Part shown: in pieces, positions 1 through 11,867 of the stretch
How positions within the stretch are numbered: the stretch's first letter is position 1
How the letters are laid out: every line of letters begins with the position of its first letter
Origin: Cryptomeria japonica
Taxonomy: Eukaryota > Streptophyta > Pinopsida > Cupressales > Cupressaceae
DNA length: 64,000 bases
Direction: 5' to 3'
NCBI RefSeq assembly: GCF_030272615.1
Contig: NC_081413.1
Coordinates: 553,437,136 to 553,501,135, forward strand
Notes under the pieces: model-generated
Databases searched by the model: none
What the model saw: only the letters and a program-made list of their open reading frames with translations
Told to the model about the DNA's origin: nothing
Position numbers and translations under genes: made by a program

Positions 1-600
1 AGAGCAAATCAGAACCCTGATTCTGCTCCCAGTAAATGTTCTAAATGCAATAAGTATGGTTATAAGACAAAAGATTGCAGAATGAATGTTAAACACTATG
101 CATGTGGAAAATTTGGACATATGGCTAACCAGTGCAGGTGAAAAAATTTCACCGGTTTTAGCAAAGCAATTCAAAGGAACAATGTTACATGTTATGCATA
201 TAATGAGGTTAGACATATTGCTAAATTATGTAGAAGCAGAAATCCACCGGTTGGTAATAGAGGATCAAATGAGAAAGGGAAAGAAAAGGTTAGTGAAATC
301 CGTTAAGATCATACTCATAGATGGGTCAAGAAGACTGAAGAACAATCAACAGATGGAAATGCACTGGTTACTTATTTGACAGAGGAGGTTGCTCCTGCAC
401 CGACAGGTAGCTCAACCGGTAACTAAGGCAGATGCCTTTGGGGTAGGCAAAATTCATGAAGATACTGCATATACCCCAGGAAAAGGTTCTGGCAGATGTT
501 CTAGACATTGGAGATGCTTATCCAACATGGAGGTGTTCTATTTGAGATCCGGTATCTTTCACCGGCAGTCATTGATGTTAATGGAAGATTGGGGTTTTTA
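1..600 (+). pseudogene. E1 gag C-terminal part with CCHC zinc knuckles (relic)
   Basis: Translation shows the knuckle CSKCNKYGYKTKDC followed by CGKFGHMANQC-like and CYAYNEVRHIAKLC-like segments. These line up with the second to fourth knuckles of the E2 gag. Such knuckles bind RNA during particle assembly. The N-terminal part lies outside the window. It is a broken fossil and no function is claimed. Confidence 0.7.
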
Positions 601-796
601 TTGGAGGTTAAAAGGTTGAGTTTACTTCATTATTGATCACCTTGCATTCAGAGTGATTCGTTATGATTTAGAGCGACTAAGAGCGATCAAAGGCATTTCA
701 GAGCAATTAGATTTCTTCTTGAGCAATTTCACCAACGACTAGAAGAGTTTGTTAAGGGTTTTCACTGGAAGCGATCAAAAGTATTTATCTTTAAAC

Positions 797-3552
797 ATGG
801 AAGTGAGATCATCATCTATTCCTATCTTTGTTGCAAATCTGACTGTTGTAGAGGTCAAGGACTGCCCCAGGCCAATTTTCAAGCGGTATCCACATGTGGC
901 TACCTTGGAAGATTCAGTTGGAGCATTTTCTCATGTTCCAGAGGGAGTTGTTTATGTTAAAGATGTTAGGGCATACATAAACTATCACATTGAGGATTTG
1001 GGGAAATCTGATATAAAGAGCATGTACATGAGAAAGATTATGGGAGATTCTGGAAAGATCAAATCGACATATAAGCACATTAAAGACTTAGGGTTTACCA
1101 ACATTCTAGACATTCCAGAATTTGAAGATGAAATAATTAGGTATGTTTTGAGTAGAGTACATGGGGAGTTTATCTAGCTAGATAGACCTTACAAGATTAC
1201 CAAAGAAGCCATCGAGGCAATCACTGGTTTACCACATGTTGGGCAACGTCCAGACAAGAAGGTTTCAAATGATTATGTTAACAAAATCACCAGCACGACA
1301 TCTGATAGAAGATCTATGAGAATAAGCACTATTACCGACACATACATTAGATTCGGTAGCATGATCATCGATAATAAGGTAACTCAGTCAAATCGATTGA
1401 ATCCTGTTTCCAGTTCCTACATTTTCATAGCTTACAAAATGATGAGAGAAAATGAGAAATTGGATCTATGTGGTTGGATGTTAGATGAACTGTTAATAAA
1501 CCTAGGGAAGATTAAAGGTGAAAAGAAAGGGACTTTCTGGTATGGTAGCTTAATTGTCTGCTTAATGTTATTTTTCATGAATGACACTCCCGATTTTGGG
1601 AAGAGACAATAGGCATTTGATATCCTGGTAGGGAGACAATTGAAACAATCAATTGCTACTTTAGGCAATCAGAGAGATGATAAAGTATGGGGATATTTTA
1701 AGGGATTCCAAAAGTCTATAAAATCAAGGGAAGGTTCCTAAACATATTGTTGAAAAATACTCAACCGACATAGGCTTCATGGTGAAGAAAGATGAAACAC
1801 TTATGGAAGCGGTTAAGCCCTGGAAGATTTAGATTGAGGAAATGGGCTATGAAGTTGATGCACAGATCCTTGAGGCTTATGCAAAAATTTTGATTGATGC
1901 AACTATTGATGAGGTAGAGAAGCCTTGTGATACTACAAAATAGAAAACACAAGAGGTTGAAACAAAGCTCAACCGGAAGAAGAGAGAGAAGCAGGAAGGA
2001 AAGGCTAGCAATTTTGTTGAGAAGGTTTCACAAGACATCAAAGCATTAATTGATGTTGTCCCAGAGAAAGGAAGGAAGAGGAAGGATCCAAAAGTACACA
2101 TCGAGCCTATTACAACAGAGTCTAAATCTGAGGATGATATACCCTTGGCTTTCAAGAGGGTTGTAAGGAAGAAAATAAAGGAAACAAAAGTAGAGGCTAA
2201 AAAGCAATTGGCTAGGAAGGTTACATTCAAGTTACTGGTATAGAAGCAAGCACCAAAAGGAACCACTTCAGCTCCATCTGGTACTGCAAGAAGGAAGAAG
2301 AAGAATGACATTGACATGGCTATTCAAACTGGTAATGTAACTATCATTCCACCAAAAACTTGTGCAGAGTTAGTAGATGAAATCACTAAGGATGGAATGT
2401 TAAAGAATGTATAGTTTTAGTATGATCGTTTAGATAATGTTGAACAAAGAGAGATAAAGAAGGCAATTTTGTTATATTTAGATATTTAGAAGAAAGCCTT
2501 GATAGAAATTGAAAACCAAATACCAGAACAACTGTATGATATGTTAGATGCTAGGAGGCTATCAGCAATATAGGAAGACAAACACATAAAAATTCAAGAA
2601 TTGTTATCTATTTGTGTTTCTATTACTCCAAAGGAAATGGATAAGACACTTGAGGTTGTAGATAGAAAAGTCTTTAACAACAAACGTATAATAACTAGTC
2701 TTATGCTAGGAAGGGGAAATGAGATAATAAAGGAGACCCAAAAATGGGCTAAGTTCTTCGAGGAAAACAAAGGTTTATTTATTTCACAGGAATCAAAGAT
2801 AGACACTGCAGACACACCGGTTGAAGGGAAAGGAAATGGTATTATGGGTACTTCACCCTCAATTTTGAAAAACATTAAGATAGTGGAAATTAAGCCCCCA
2901 GTAGATACAAGTGTACAAACAAATATTGAGACACCGACTAATACAAAGAGTGAAAAGGTTGATATTATACAAGATACTAATACATAGGATACAAATGTAC
3001 ATGTTGAGGTTACAGTTCCTAGAGAGGAACTGATAGTTACAGAGACTGCACCAAGTGGCAAAGCCACCGATGCAAGTGAGGAATCTATTAAGAATAAATT
3101 ATTAGAGGAGAAGAAAGGAGAGTTTGACAAGGAACCGGTAGCAGGTCCATCATTGTTGTTAATTAACACCTCGTAGGTTGTAAAGAAAAACCTAACTGAG
3201 ATGAGTCCTACTGAACTCATGATGATGGATGCACAAAAATTAATGAAGAAGGGATCTAAAGATAAAGGGATTATTGCTCAGTTTATCACTATTTTACATA
3301 GACTAGTCTCAGAGTGCAAGATTGACAGGGAAGCGAGCCCATCCGAAAAGCTTAAGACAATTACTGAGCATATTTCAAAGGATTTTTCAATCCTTGCAAC
3401 AGATTTCAAACCAGCAAGCACTAGAGAGATTCAGTTAGGCTAAAAGAGCCACATTTGATCAGGTGATTGAATCTGAGAAGAAGAAGATTGATGAAAAGCT
3501 GAAACTGATAGATAATTCTTTGAAGAAATGTACAAATATTTATAGGGTATGT
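797..3552 (+). pseudogene. E1 second gene, N-terminal and middle part (unknown function, relic)
   Basis: The likely start is the ATG at 797, because E2 starts at the same place in the alignment (18245). Both proteins share a PRP[IV]F..P segment near the N-terminus, then GAFS[HQ][VI]P[EK]GV, a RVHGEF block, an ITKEAI..ITGLP-type block (about 1189-1260) and a long lysine- and glutamate-rich C-terminal half predicted to form coiled coils. A non-coding gap separates it from gag, so a spliced message is likely, as proposed for the env-like gene of Sireviruses. Copia A inserted at 3552. The family is not recognised with confidence. The copy is broken several times. Confidence 0.6.
3548..3552. repeat. 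Copia A target-site duplication (left), TATGT
   Basis: TATGT occurs at 3548-3552 and again at 10231-10235, directly outside the two LTRs. Five base pairs is the usual copia integrase stagger. The perfect match fixes both element ends. Confidence 0.9.
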
Positions 3553-4608
3553 TGTTGGTATTTTGGTATGGTTTTGTCATTGATGTCAACACCTACTAAT
3601 ACTTATCAACTCTGGCACTTTGGAGAATCAACAACATTCACCAGCAAGTGACTTATGCACAGTCGCTGGTATCTGGTACACCGACAGGATATAATGTTCA
3701 CCGACACTTGGAATGGCATGGAAAACACCTAGTTATGTCAAAGACATCATTTGGACACCTTGTCTTGAAGATTTGTTTATTGGCATATTCATACTTGCAT
3801 ATTTGCTGTTACCGGCAAATAGGTCCAGGTTATACACCGACAGGCTTATCTATTCTAGATCAACACGACACACTATGGAGATGTATTATTATTGTTGTAA
3901 ATGCATCAAGACGACATGTTGTATCAGTTATTGCATCAGATATTGTTTTATTTGTAAATTAGTTTTATTATAATATCCTCTAGAGCCGACCTACTAAAAT
4001 TGGTCTTAGTTTATGATACAAATGTAAGATCTTATTTGTAAGATCATATGTGAAATGTGAAAAAGGATTGTGTGAAGGTATATGCAAGAATAAGCAGAGC
4101 TATACACGTAGACATCATTTGAAGGTTGAAGGACGGTTTTTTGTGAAGACAATTAGAACTACACTAGTACTGAATCCAGCATAGAAAGATGCTAATTTGA
4201 GGAGTACATCCTTATTGGATTTAACTATCCAATTGTAGTTAGTGTGACTCCTATTTTGTGTTTGAGTAGTGAGCTCTAGGCGCTTGGCCTTTTTGCACGT
4301 ACAAACCCCATTTGTATACACTTACTATCTACAGTAGTATCATCTGATTGTGGGTAAGGTTTCCCACTGTGGTTTTTCCCCTTACAGGGTTTCCACATAC
4401 AAATATTGGTGTTGTGTGTTGTGGATGACTTTGTCTTTTTGTTTCATGCATTAATCTTTACCGGTATTGCAATTAACTGATAAAACTATCTACCGGCATA
4501 AAAGACTAGTTTACTGGTATTAAGCATTAAGTTGGTTACATTGTTTTTGATTTGAATTTATTTGACAACTGATTCACCCCCCCTCTCAGTTGTCTCCTGG
4601 ACCTAACA
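3553..4608 (+). repeat. Copia A 5' LTR
   Basis: About 1056 bp, from TGTTGGTATTTTGG to CCTGGACCTAACA. The terminal block CACCCCCCCTCTCAGT is shared with the other Sirevirus-like LTRs in the window. RCCGAC motifs occur near 3680, 3702, 3836 and 3983. Confidence 0.92.
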
Positions 4609-4610
4609 AT

Positions 4611-4622
4611 TGGTATCAGAGC
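4611..4622 (+). promoter_or_regulatory. Copia A primer binding site
   Basis: TGGTATCAGAGC lies two bases after the 5' LTR. It matches the 3' end of plant initiator-Met tRNA and is the standard copia primer site. The same 12-mer follows the E2 5' LTR. Confidence 0.92.
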
Positions 4623-4664
4623 ATAGTCCTCTTTTGCAAAAGTTTAACAGCTTGAGGAGATCCA

Positions 4665-5560
4665 ATGTCTACTAACTATTTCAGGAAGGACAATCCTAAA
4701 CTTGATGGAACCAACTATGGCATATGGAAGATCAAAATGGAGACACATCTAAATTGGATTGGAAAAGACATCTGGGATGTTACAAAGAATGGCTATACTA
4801 CTCCTACTCAGAATCAGCCTAATCCACCTAACTTGACTAAAGATGAAGAAAATGATTGCAAAGCAAGAGAAACACTTTTGAGCGCATTATCAGATCAACA
4901 AATCATGGGATTATCAGATAGGTCTATAGCTAAAGCTATTTGGGATCATTTGGAAACATTGAATGAAGGAGATTCCATAGTCAAAATTGTAAAACTTGAA
5001 AGCTTCCGAGTCAGGTATGAAAATCTGAAAATGGAAGAAGATGAAAGGATTTCTGCTTTTATGGAAAGAGTTAATGAAATTATTTTGGGTATTAAATGTT
5101 GTGGAGGAACCTTAAGTGAAGATGAAATTGTTTCAAAAGTTTTAAGAGGATTGCCACCAGCATATAAAATGAAAGTTACTGCTATAAATGAGTTAAGAAC
5201 AATGCCTAATACATCAATAACTAGGGATACATTGATTGGAAAACTTTTAGCTTTTGAAATTGAGGAATTCGGTCTTGTTGCTACTATAAAGACAAATTTA
5301 GCTTTTAAAGCATCAACATCATCTGCACCATCATTTGACAAGTCTGATTGGAAAGCCTTTTATGCAAGAGAACTTGAAGAAAGCAGGAGAGAAAATGAAG
5401 AACTTGAAGAACTTGAAGCACTATTTGCAGGAAAAATGCGTAAAGGTCCAGTTGGAAGTAAGTATGAAGGTAAAGCACCCTTTAAATGTTTTAACTGTAA
5501 TAAGATTGGTCATATGGCTTCAAGATGCCCTGATAGACATGCTAGACTAAGAGAAGATGC
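4665..5560 (+). pseudogene. Copia A gag region
   Basis: It starts MSTNYFRKDNPKLDGTNY, an N-terminal copia Gag block (DUF4219/UBN2 type). A helical capsid-like region follows, then a knuckle CFNCNKIGHMASRC (CX2CX4HX4C) at about 5486-5527. Gag packages the element RNA. The reading continues toward the protease. This is part of a fossil element. Confidence 0.88.
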
Positions 5561-5759
5561 TAGAACATACAAGCCTAACCCTGAATATCAAAGATACAAA
5601 TTTAAGAAGAATAAAGACAAATCTTGTTATCTTGCTGATGAAGGAGTGACTGATGATTCTGATGAGGATCTGACAGACAATGGATGGGTTTTTGTTGCTA
5701 TAATAGAAGATCAACTGACACCTACTGTTCAACTGGTAGAGCAAGCCTTGGTAGCTAGA

Positions 5760-7150
5760 ATCAAAGTTAAGGATGAATGGATCATTTATTCAGGATGCTC
5801 ACATCATATGACTGGTGATAAAAGTAAATTCTTGAACTTTCAGGAATATAATGGAGGTCTAGTGAGATTTGGAGATGATAAAGCTTGTTTGATCAAAGGT
5901 AAAGGTACAATATCTCTTGATGGTAAGCATAATACTGACAATGTTTACTATGTTGAAGGTTTAAAGTATAATCTCTTGAGTGTTGGTCAATTAGTTGAGA
6001 AAGGATTTTAGTTACAATTCAAGAATGGAAAATGCAAAATCATGAATAGAACTGGTTTAGAAATTGCAATTGGTAATCAAACTAGAGGTAATATCTTTCA
6101 TTTGAATAACAGTGAAAAAGCATGCTTGATTGCACATATTGATGAAAGTTGGCTATGGCATAAGAGACTCTGTCATGTAAATTTTGATTGCATGGTAAAA
6201 ATCAGTACTACTAAGGCAGTTAGAGATCTACCTAAGATTTTTAAGCCTCACAATCTGGTATGTAAGGAATGTCAATTTGGAAAACAAGTTAGAGCTACTT
6301 TCAAAAGTATTCCAAAAAAATCCAATAATATTCTTGACTTAATTCATACTGATTTATGCGGTCCAGCTAGAACTAAAAGTTTACAAGGTGATAGATATTT
6401 CATGCTAATCATTGATGACTATTCTAGAATGTGTTGGGTTACTTTTCTCAGAGAAAAATTAGAAGCACTTGGGAAGTTCAAACTGTTCAAAGCAATGATA
6501 GAGAATGAAACCGGTAAGAAAATTGAATGTCTAAGATCAAATCAAGGAGGAGAATTTAAATCTAAGGAATTTAATGCATTCTGTGAAGTGAATGGAATCA
6601 AAAGACAACTATCAACACCTCAGGCACCACAACAGAATGGAGTTGTAGAAAGGAAAAATAGAACTATCTTGGATGTAGCCATAAGTATGTTATCAGAAGA
6701 AAACCTACCACATGTATATTGGAGAGAAGTAGTAAGTACAACGGTCTATACATTCAACAAAGTTCACATCAAAGGTGAAACCGGTAAGACCCCTCATGAA
6801 CTGTGGTTTGGTATTACTCCTACTCTTAAATATTTTAGAATATTTGGAAGTAAATACTATATCAGAAGAGATGAGTATATTGGGAAATTTGATCCTAGAA
6901 GTGATGAAGGAATATTTCTTGGTTATTCATCTAAGAGTAAGGCATGTAGATGTTTTAACAAAAGATTGCAGAAAATTGTTGAGAGTACAAATGTAAAGAT
7001 TGATGAACAATTTAGAGGAACTTCAAGGTATATAGCCTCTAAACCAGAAACAAAAATTCTAACAAACGAACCTACATTGAATCCACTGGTACAGAATGAA
7101 GATCTAGTTACACCGGTATCATCTGAAAATTCCACTGTAATTGAGGAACA
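5760..7150 (+). pseudogene. Copia A protease and integrase region
   Basis: The protease-type segment SGCSHHMTGD is followed by the pre-integrase zinc domain (KRLCHVNF..CKECQFGKQ) and the integrase core (HTDLCGPA, IDDYSRMCWV, NGVVERKNRT). The C-terminal GKTPHELWFG and FGSK.Y blocks are typical of copia integrase. This is part of a fossil element. Confidence 0.88.
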
Positions 7151-7229
7151 ATAACAAACAAAGACACCTCGGTATGTAAGACTGAATCACTTTGAAGATC
7201 AGATAATTGGAAATAAGTATAAAGGAGTT

Positions 7230-8816
7230 ATGACAAGAGGAATATTGGCAAATGAAGTAGTATGTCTTATTTCTCAAATTGAACCATCATCTGTTAATGA
7301 GGCATGTGAAGATAAACACTGGATTAAAGCTATGGAAGAAGAATTAGAGCAAATTGAGAAGAATAACACTTGGACATTAGTTCCCTGGCCTAAAGACAAA
7401 AATGTGATTGGAACAAAATGGGTATTCAGAAACAAAATTAATGAAGATGGCAAGGTAATAAAAATTAAAGCAAGACTAGTGTGTAAGGGATATTCTCAGA
7501 AAGAAGGAGTTGATTATAACGAAACCTTTGCACCGATAGCTAGAATTGAGGCAGTTAGATTATTCTTGGCTTTTGCAGCACACAAGAACTATAAAGTATA
7601 TCAAATGGATATTAAATGTGCATTTCTGAATGGAGATCTTGAAGAAGAAGTTTACATTGAACAACCTGATGGATTTTCTTTGACAGATAAACAAAGATAT
7701 GGTTTGCAGGTTAAGGAAAGCTTTGTATGGGTTGAAGCAAGCTCCAAGAGCTTGGTATGCAAGATTGGATAAGTTTCTTTTAAAGATTGGTTTTTCTAAA
7801 GGTAATGCTGACAACAGCTTATATTACAAATTGACTAATGATGACATCTTGGTTAAAGAAGTTTTTGTTGATGATATAATCTTTGGAGGAGAAGATGGAT
7901 TATGTAAAGACTTTTCTATTGAAATGCAGCAAGAATTTGAAATGTCTATGATTGGAGAAATACAATTATTTTTAGGATTATAGATTTCTTAGACTGATAA
8001 AGGTATATTCTTGAGTCAATCCAAGTACTTGAAAGAGTTGCTAAAGAAATTTGGGATGGAGAACTCTAAACGGTAAGCACACCTATGACTACAAATGACA
8101 AATTATCACTAAGGGATGAATCTACACCTGTTAGTCCGACTAGGTACAAATATATGATAGGAGGTTTACTATATTTGACACAAACTAGACCTGATATCAT
8201 GAATGCAGTATGTATTATTTCAAGATTTTAGAGTAATCCTAGAGAAAATCATGAATTAGCTGTAAAAAGGATTTTCCGGTACTTACAAGGCACTACAAAT
8301 CTTGGATTATGGTATCCCAGAGATGAAAAATTTGAATTATGTGCATACACAGATGCAAATTGGGCAAGAGATGTGGATGATAGAAAAAGCACCACTGACG
8401 GAGCATTTTTTCTTGGAAGCAGATTAATTTCTTGGTTGAGTAAGAAACAAAGTTGTACATCTTTATCAACAACAGAATCAGAATATGTTGCAGCAGCAAC
8501 TAACTGTACACATGTATTATGGCTTAAGCAAATGTTGAAAGACATAAAGGTAAAATGCAAGGAACCTATTACTATCTATTGTGACAACACTACAGCAATT
8601 GATATATCTAAGAATCTGGTATTACATTCTAAAACCAAACATGTTTCTATCAAACTGAATTTTCTAAGGGAAAATGTTGAAGCAAAAGAAATAAAACTAG
8701 TTTATGTGAATACCAAAGAGCAGATTACAGATATTTTCACTAAACCTCTGCCTAAGGAGACTTTTGAATATCTCAGAGATCAGCTTGGGGTCATACCCCC
8801 ACCGGTAGAGACTTAG
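7230..8816 (+). pseudogene. Copia A reverse transcriptase and RNase H region
   Basis: RT shows [48 protein letters not shown] and the catalytic VDDIIFGG motif. RNase H follows (DANWARD, STTESEYVAA, YCDNTTAIDISKN, TDIFTKPLPKETF). This is the normal copia order and end. It is part of a fossil element with a few breaks across the region. Confidence 0.88.
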
Positions 8817-8889
8817 AAAGTTGATGTTTGTCATCAACTAACATAATTAACAGAGAAATATTTTACTTCGGCTTTGATGAGGAAGCTGC

Positions 8890-9171
8890 TTCTCAGGGGG
8901 AGTAGTTGGTATACTGAATTGTTTGGTATTTTGTATCTATACTACTTTGGCATTTGATGTCAAAGGGGGAGAGATTGATATGGAAAAACACATTATCTTT
9001 TGGGGGAGAGATTGTTATTTTGGGAGAGACTGATTACTCTCTGTATCTGTATTTTGATTTCTGGTTATAATCTCTTTTGGAAAATTGTTGGTTTTTGGTA
9101 TTTGGCATTTCTATTTTGGCACTTTGATGGTTTTTCCATCTTGTGTTGCCATCAATGCCAAAGGGGGAGAT
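8890..9171 (+). promoter_or_regulatory. Copia A multiple polypurine tract region
   Basis: CAGGGGGAG (8894), AAAGGGGGAG (8962), TGGGGGAGAG (about 9001) and AAAGGGGGAGAT (9160-9171) occur between RNase H and the 3' LTR. The last one abuts the LTR and is the primary tract. Arrays of this kind are a known Sirevirus hallmark. Confidence 0.8.
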
Positions 9172-10230
9172 TGTTGGTATTTTGGTATGGTTTTGTCATT
9201 GATGTCAACACCTACTAACACTTATCAACTCTGGTACTTTGGAGAATCAACAACATTCACCGGCAAGCAAGTGACTTATGCACAGTCACCGGTATCTAGT
9301 ACACTGGTAGGATATGATGTTCACCGACACTTGGAATGGCATGGAAAACACCTGGTTATGTCGAAGACATCGTTTGGACACCTTATCTTGAAGATTTGTT
9401 TATTGGCATATTCATACTTGCATATTTGCTGTTACTGACAAATAGGTCCAAGTTATACACCGGCAGGCTTATCTATTCCAGATTAGCACGACACACTATG
9501 GAGACGTTTTATTATTGTTATAAATGCATCAAGCTGACATGTTGTATTAGTTATTGCATCAGATATTGTTTTATTTGTAAATTAATTTTATTGTAATATC
9601 CTCTAGAGTTGACCTACTAAAATTGGTCTTAGGTTATGATATAAATGTAAGATCTTATTTGTAAGATCGGATGTGAAATGCGAAAAAGGATTGTGTGAAG
9701 GTATATGCGAGAATAAGCAGAGCTATACACGCAGACATCATTTGAAGGTTGAAGGAGGGTTTTTTGTGAAGAAAATCAGAACTACACCGATACTGAATCT
9801 GGCATAGAAAGATGCTAATTTGAGCAGTACATCCTTATTGGATTTAACCATCCAATTGTAGTCAGTGACTCCTATTTTGTGTTTGAGCAGTGAGCTCTAG
9901 GTGCTTGGCCTTTCTACATGTGCAGACCCCATTTGTATACACTTACTATCTGCAGTAGTATCATCTGATTGTGGGTAAGGTTTCCCACTGTGGTTTTTCC
10001 CCTTACAGGGTTTCCACATACAAATATTGGTGTTGTGTGTTGTGGATGAATTTGTCTTTTTGTTTCATGCATTAATCTTTACCAGTATTGCAATTAACTG
10101 ATAAAACTGTCTACCGACATTAAAGACTGGTTTACCGATATTAAGCATTAAGTTGGTTAAGTTGTTTTTGATTTGAATTTATTTGACAACTAATTCACCC
10201 CCCCCTCTCAGTTGTCTCCAGGACCTAACA
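9172..10230 (+). repeat. Copia A 3' LTR
   Basis: About 1059 bp, from TGTTGGTATTTTGG to CCAGGACCTAACA, homologous along its whole length to 3553-4608. Many of the differences from the 5' copy are C/T or G/A, often at CCGG- or CNG-like sites. Confidence 0.92.
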
Positions 10231-10235
10231 TATGT

Positions 10236-10661
10236 TATAACACAGATATACTTACAATAAATGCCGATGAGAATATTAAGGAATTTCTGGAGAAGATTGC
10301 AAGCATAGCTAATTCTTTTGATGGATTGACTTCATTGACTACATCCATTGATGATCAAAATTTGGTTTTGGAAGCCCAAATTTTTGTTCTTGAGAAGGAA
10401 AAAGACAAAATCATAAGAAGATCCAGAAGTCTTAGAGGCTTAGTGAGTCCCCAGTTGGATTCACTTAGTGTACATAAGAAGGAATGTATGGATATGGTTG
10501 GGAAGCCCACACTGACAGAGCTAAATGAGAAAGAGTCCTTTGCACATATAGTGAATGGAGTTGTATCTATTTCCGACACTTTCAAATCTGGTTGGGATAC
10601 TTATATTGAGCTATTGGAGAATGCATATCTAGAAATTTTCAAAATTGTTAAGCTTCGGTAA
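10236..10661 (+). pseudogene. E1 second gene, C-terminal part after the Copia A insertion
   Basis: An open stretch follows the Copia A target duplication. Residues such as LEKEKDKIIRRSRSLRGL and SPQLDSL match the C-terminus of the E2 second gene (LEREKERIVNKAKNLRLK, SPRLDYL). This shows that 3552 and 10236 were once joined. The segment is a coiled coil rich in K, E and L. A stop at about 10659 matches the end of the E2 gene at 21511 relative to the polypurine tract. Confidence 0.65.
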
Positions 10662-10920
10662 GATATTTTGGGATACTCATTGTACAGTTTAGGATCTTTG
10701 ACATTCTTTTGAAATTTTTGATGGCATTGATGTCAAAGGGGGAGTGATATAGATGTGAAAAAGAAATAGAAGGAGTTATATATATTAAGGGGAGATATGG
10801 AGATCTATGGGAATATGGAGTATTTTGTATTAATGAATATTCAACTCAAGGAGAGCAGGTAGGATGAAACCGACAAATGAAACCTTGACCATTTTTTGCA
10901 TGAGTGTTGCCATCAATGCC

Positions 10921-10932
10921 AAAGGGGGAGAT
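10921..10932 (+). promoter_or_regulatory. E1 polypurine tract next to the 3' LTR
   Basis: AAAGGGGGAGAT lies directly before the LTR start TGTTGG. Further copies of the motif lie upstream (about 10736-10746 and 10799-10806), which gives the multiple-tract pattern known for Sireviruses. The tract primes plus-strand DNA synthesis. Confidence 0.75.
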
Positions 10933-11867
10933 TGTTGGCAATTGACACTAAATTGGTTGGTTTCACTATGTTGTCATTGATGGAAACATGATATTTTGTT
11001 CCAACTTCATGTTTTGGTTCAGTTGTGTACCGACAGGCACTTGATAGACACCACACCAACACCGACACTGACATCGATGGATAGAAGGATTTCTTTGGTT
11101 ACCAGCTATGCAGGCCGACATGGTTTAGAATATGGTTATCGGTATTAGAGGCCAACATCTCTTGGATCCTACATTGGCAATTGTTTTTGATATTCATGTA
11201 TTTATGTTATCTAGCCAACATGTAATTTGATATTGTAATAATCTTTATAAGCCGACATAAGGCATGATAAGTTGTATAGGGTATATAGGTTAGTTGGATT
11301 AGATCATTTTGATATAGAGATGGTTATGGATATGTGGATGTGATATAATGTGAAATATATCAGAGAGATTATGTATGTGAGGATATTAATTTAAGGGTTA
11401 TTCCGGCAAAGGGTTTAGGGTTTAAGATCGGAACAGATAGAGCTTAAACCAAAACTGTATTCTGGCATAGAAGATGCTATCTTAGCAGTTCAACACTTCT
11501 CGAGATTGTAGTCTAGATTTATATGTAGTCAGTGAGGCTTCTTTTGTGATTGAGCAGTGTGCTCTAGGCTGTAAGCCTTCTTGCAAGTGCAGGCCCCTTA
11601 TATTTTCTAATATCTCTTCATATGGCTAGTGGATTGATATTGTGGGTCACAAATCCCACCATGGTTTTTCCTCTTTGAGGTTTTCCATGTATAATTCTAT
11701 GTGTTATGGTTCTCATTTATGTGATTGGATTATCGGTTGCTTTACTTCTTTCAATTATGTATGTACCAGTATACCAGTTGGTGTATACATGTTTTAATAA
11801 GGTTAAAATTGAACTTCCCTATATAATACTGACTCACCCGCCCTTTCAGTGTTATTGGATTCCAACA
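10933..11867 (+). repeat. E1 3' LTR
   Basis: It starts TGTTGGCAATTG after the polypurine tract and ends ..GGATTCCAACA, about 935 bp. It holds the block GTGCTCTAGGC..GTGCAGGCCCC, which is also found in the Copia A and E2 LTRs, and several RCCGAC motifs in its first third. The 5' partner is outside the window, so no age can be estimated. Confidence 0.7.

Larger units (their letters stand above)
3553..10230 (+). mobile_element. Copia A: Ty1/copia (Sirevirus-type) retrotransposon
   Basis: The element is about 6.7 kb with two LTRs (3553-4608 and 9172-10230), both bounded by TG..CA and flanked by the direct repeat TATGT at 3548-3552 and 10231-10235. An initiator-Met tRNA binding site follows the 5' LTR. 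Gag, protease, integrase, reverse transcriptase and RNase H are in the copia order. Several AAAGGGGGAG tracts precede the 3' LTR. The gag style (YEGKAPFKCFNC knuckle) and the tract array point to the Sirevirus lineage. It is structurally whole but carries about half a dozen coding breaks. The LTRs differ by about 7% by eye over the first 400 bp, so at conifer substitution rates it is likely many millions of years old. It lies inside E1. Confidence 0.93.
1..11867 (+). mobile_element. E1: pol-less Sirevirus-like LTR element, interrupted by Copia A
   Basis: The visible parts are a gag zinc-knuckle region (about 1-600), a second gene (797-3552 and 10236-10661), a polypurine tract and a 3' LTR (10933-11867). 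The 5' LTR lies left of the window. No integrase, reverse transcriptase or RNase H is seen, so the element probably relied on proteins made elsewhere. The order of parts and the protein similarity match E2 (15893-22543), so the two are relatives, although their LTRs differ in length and sequence. Copia A inserted into the second gene, so E1 is older than Copia A. The element is broken, with roughly ten interruptions in the visible coding part. Sirevirus affinity is inferred from the AAAGGGGGAG-type tracts and the LTR end CACCC..CTTTCAGT. Confidence 0.75.
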
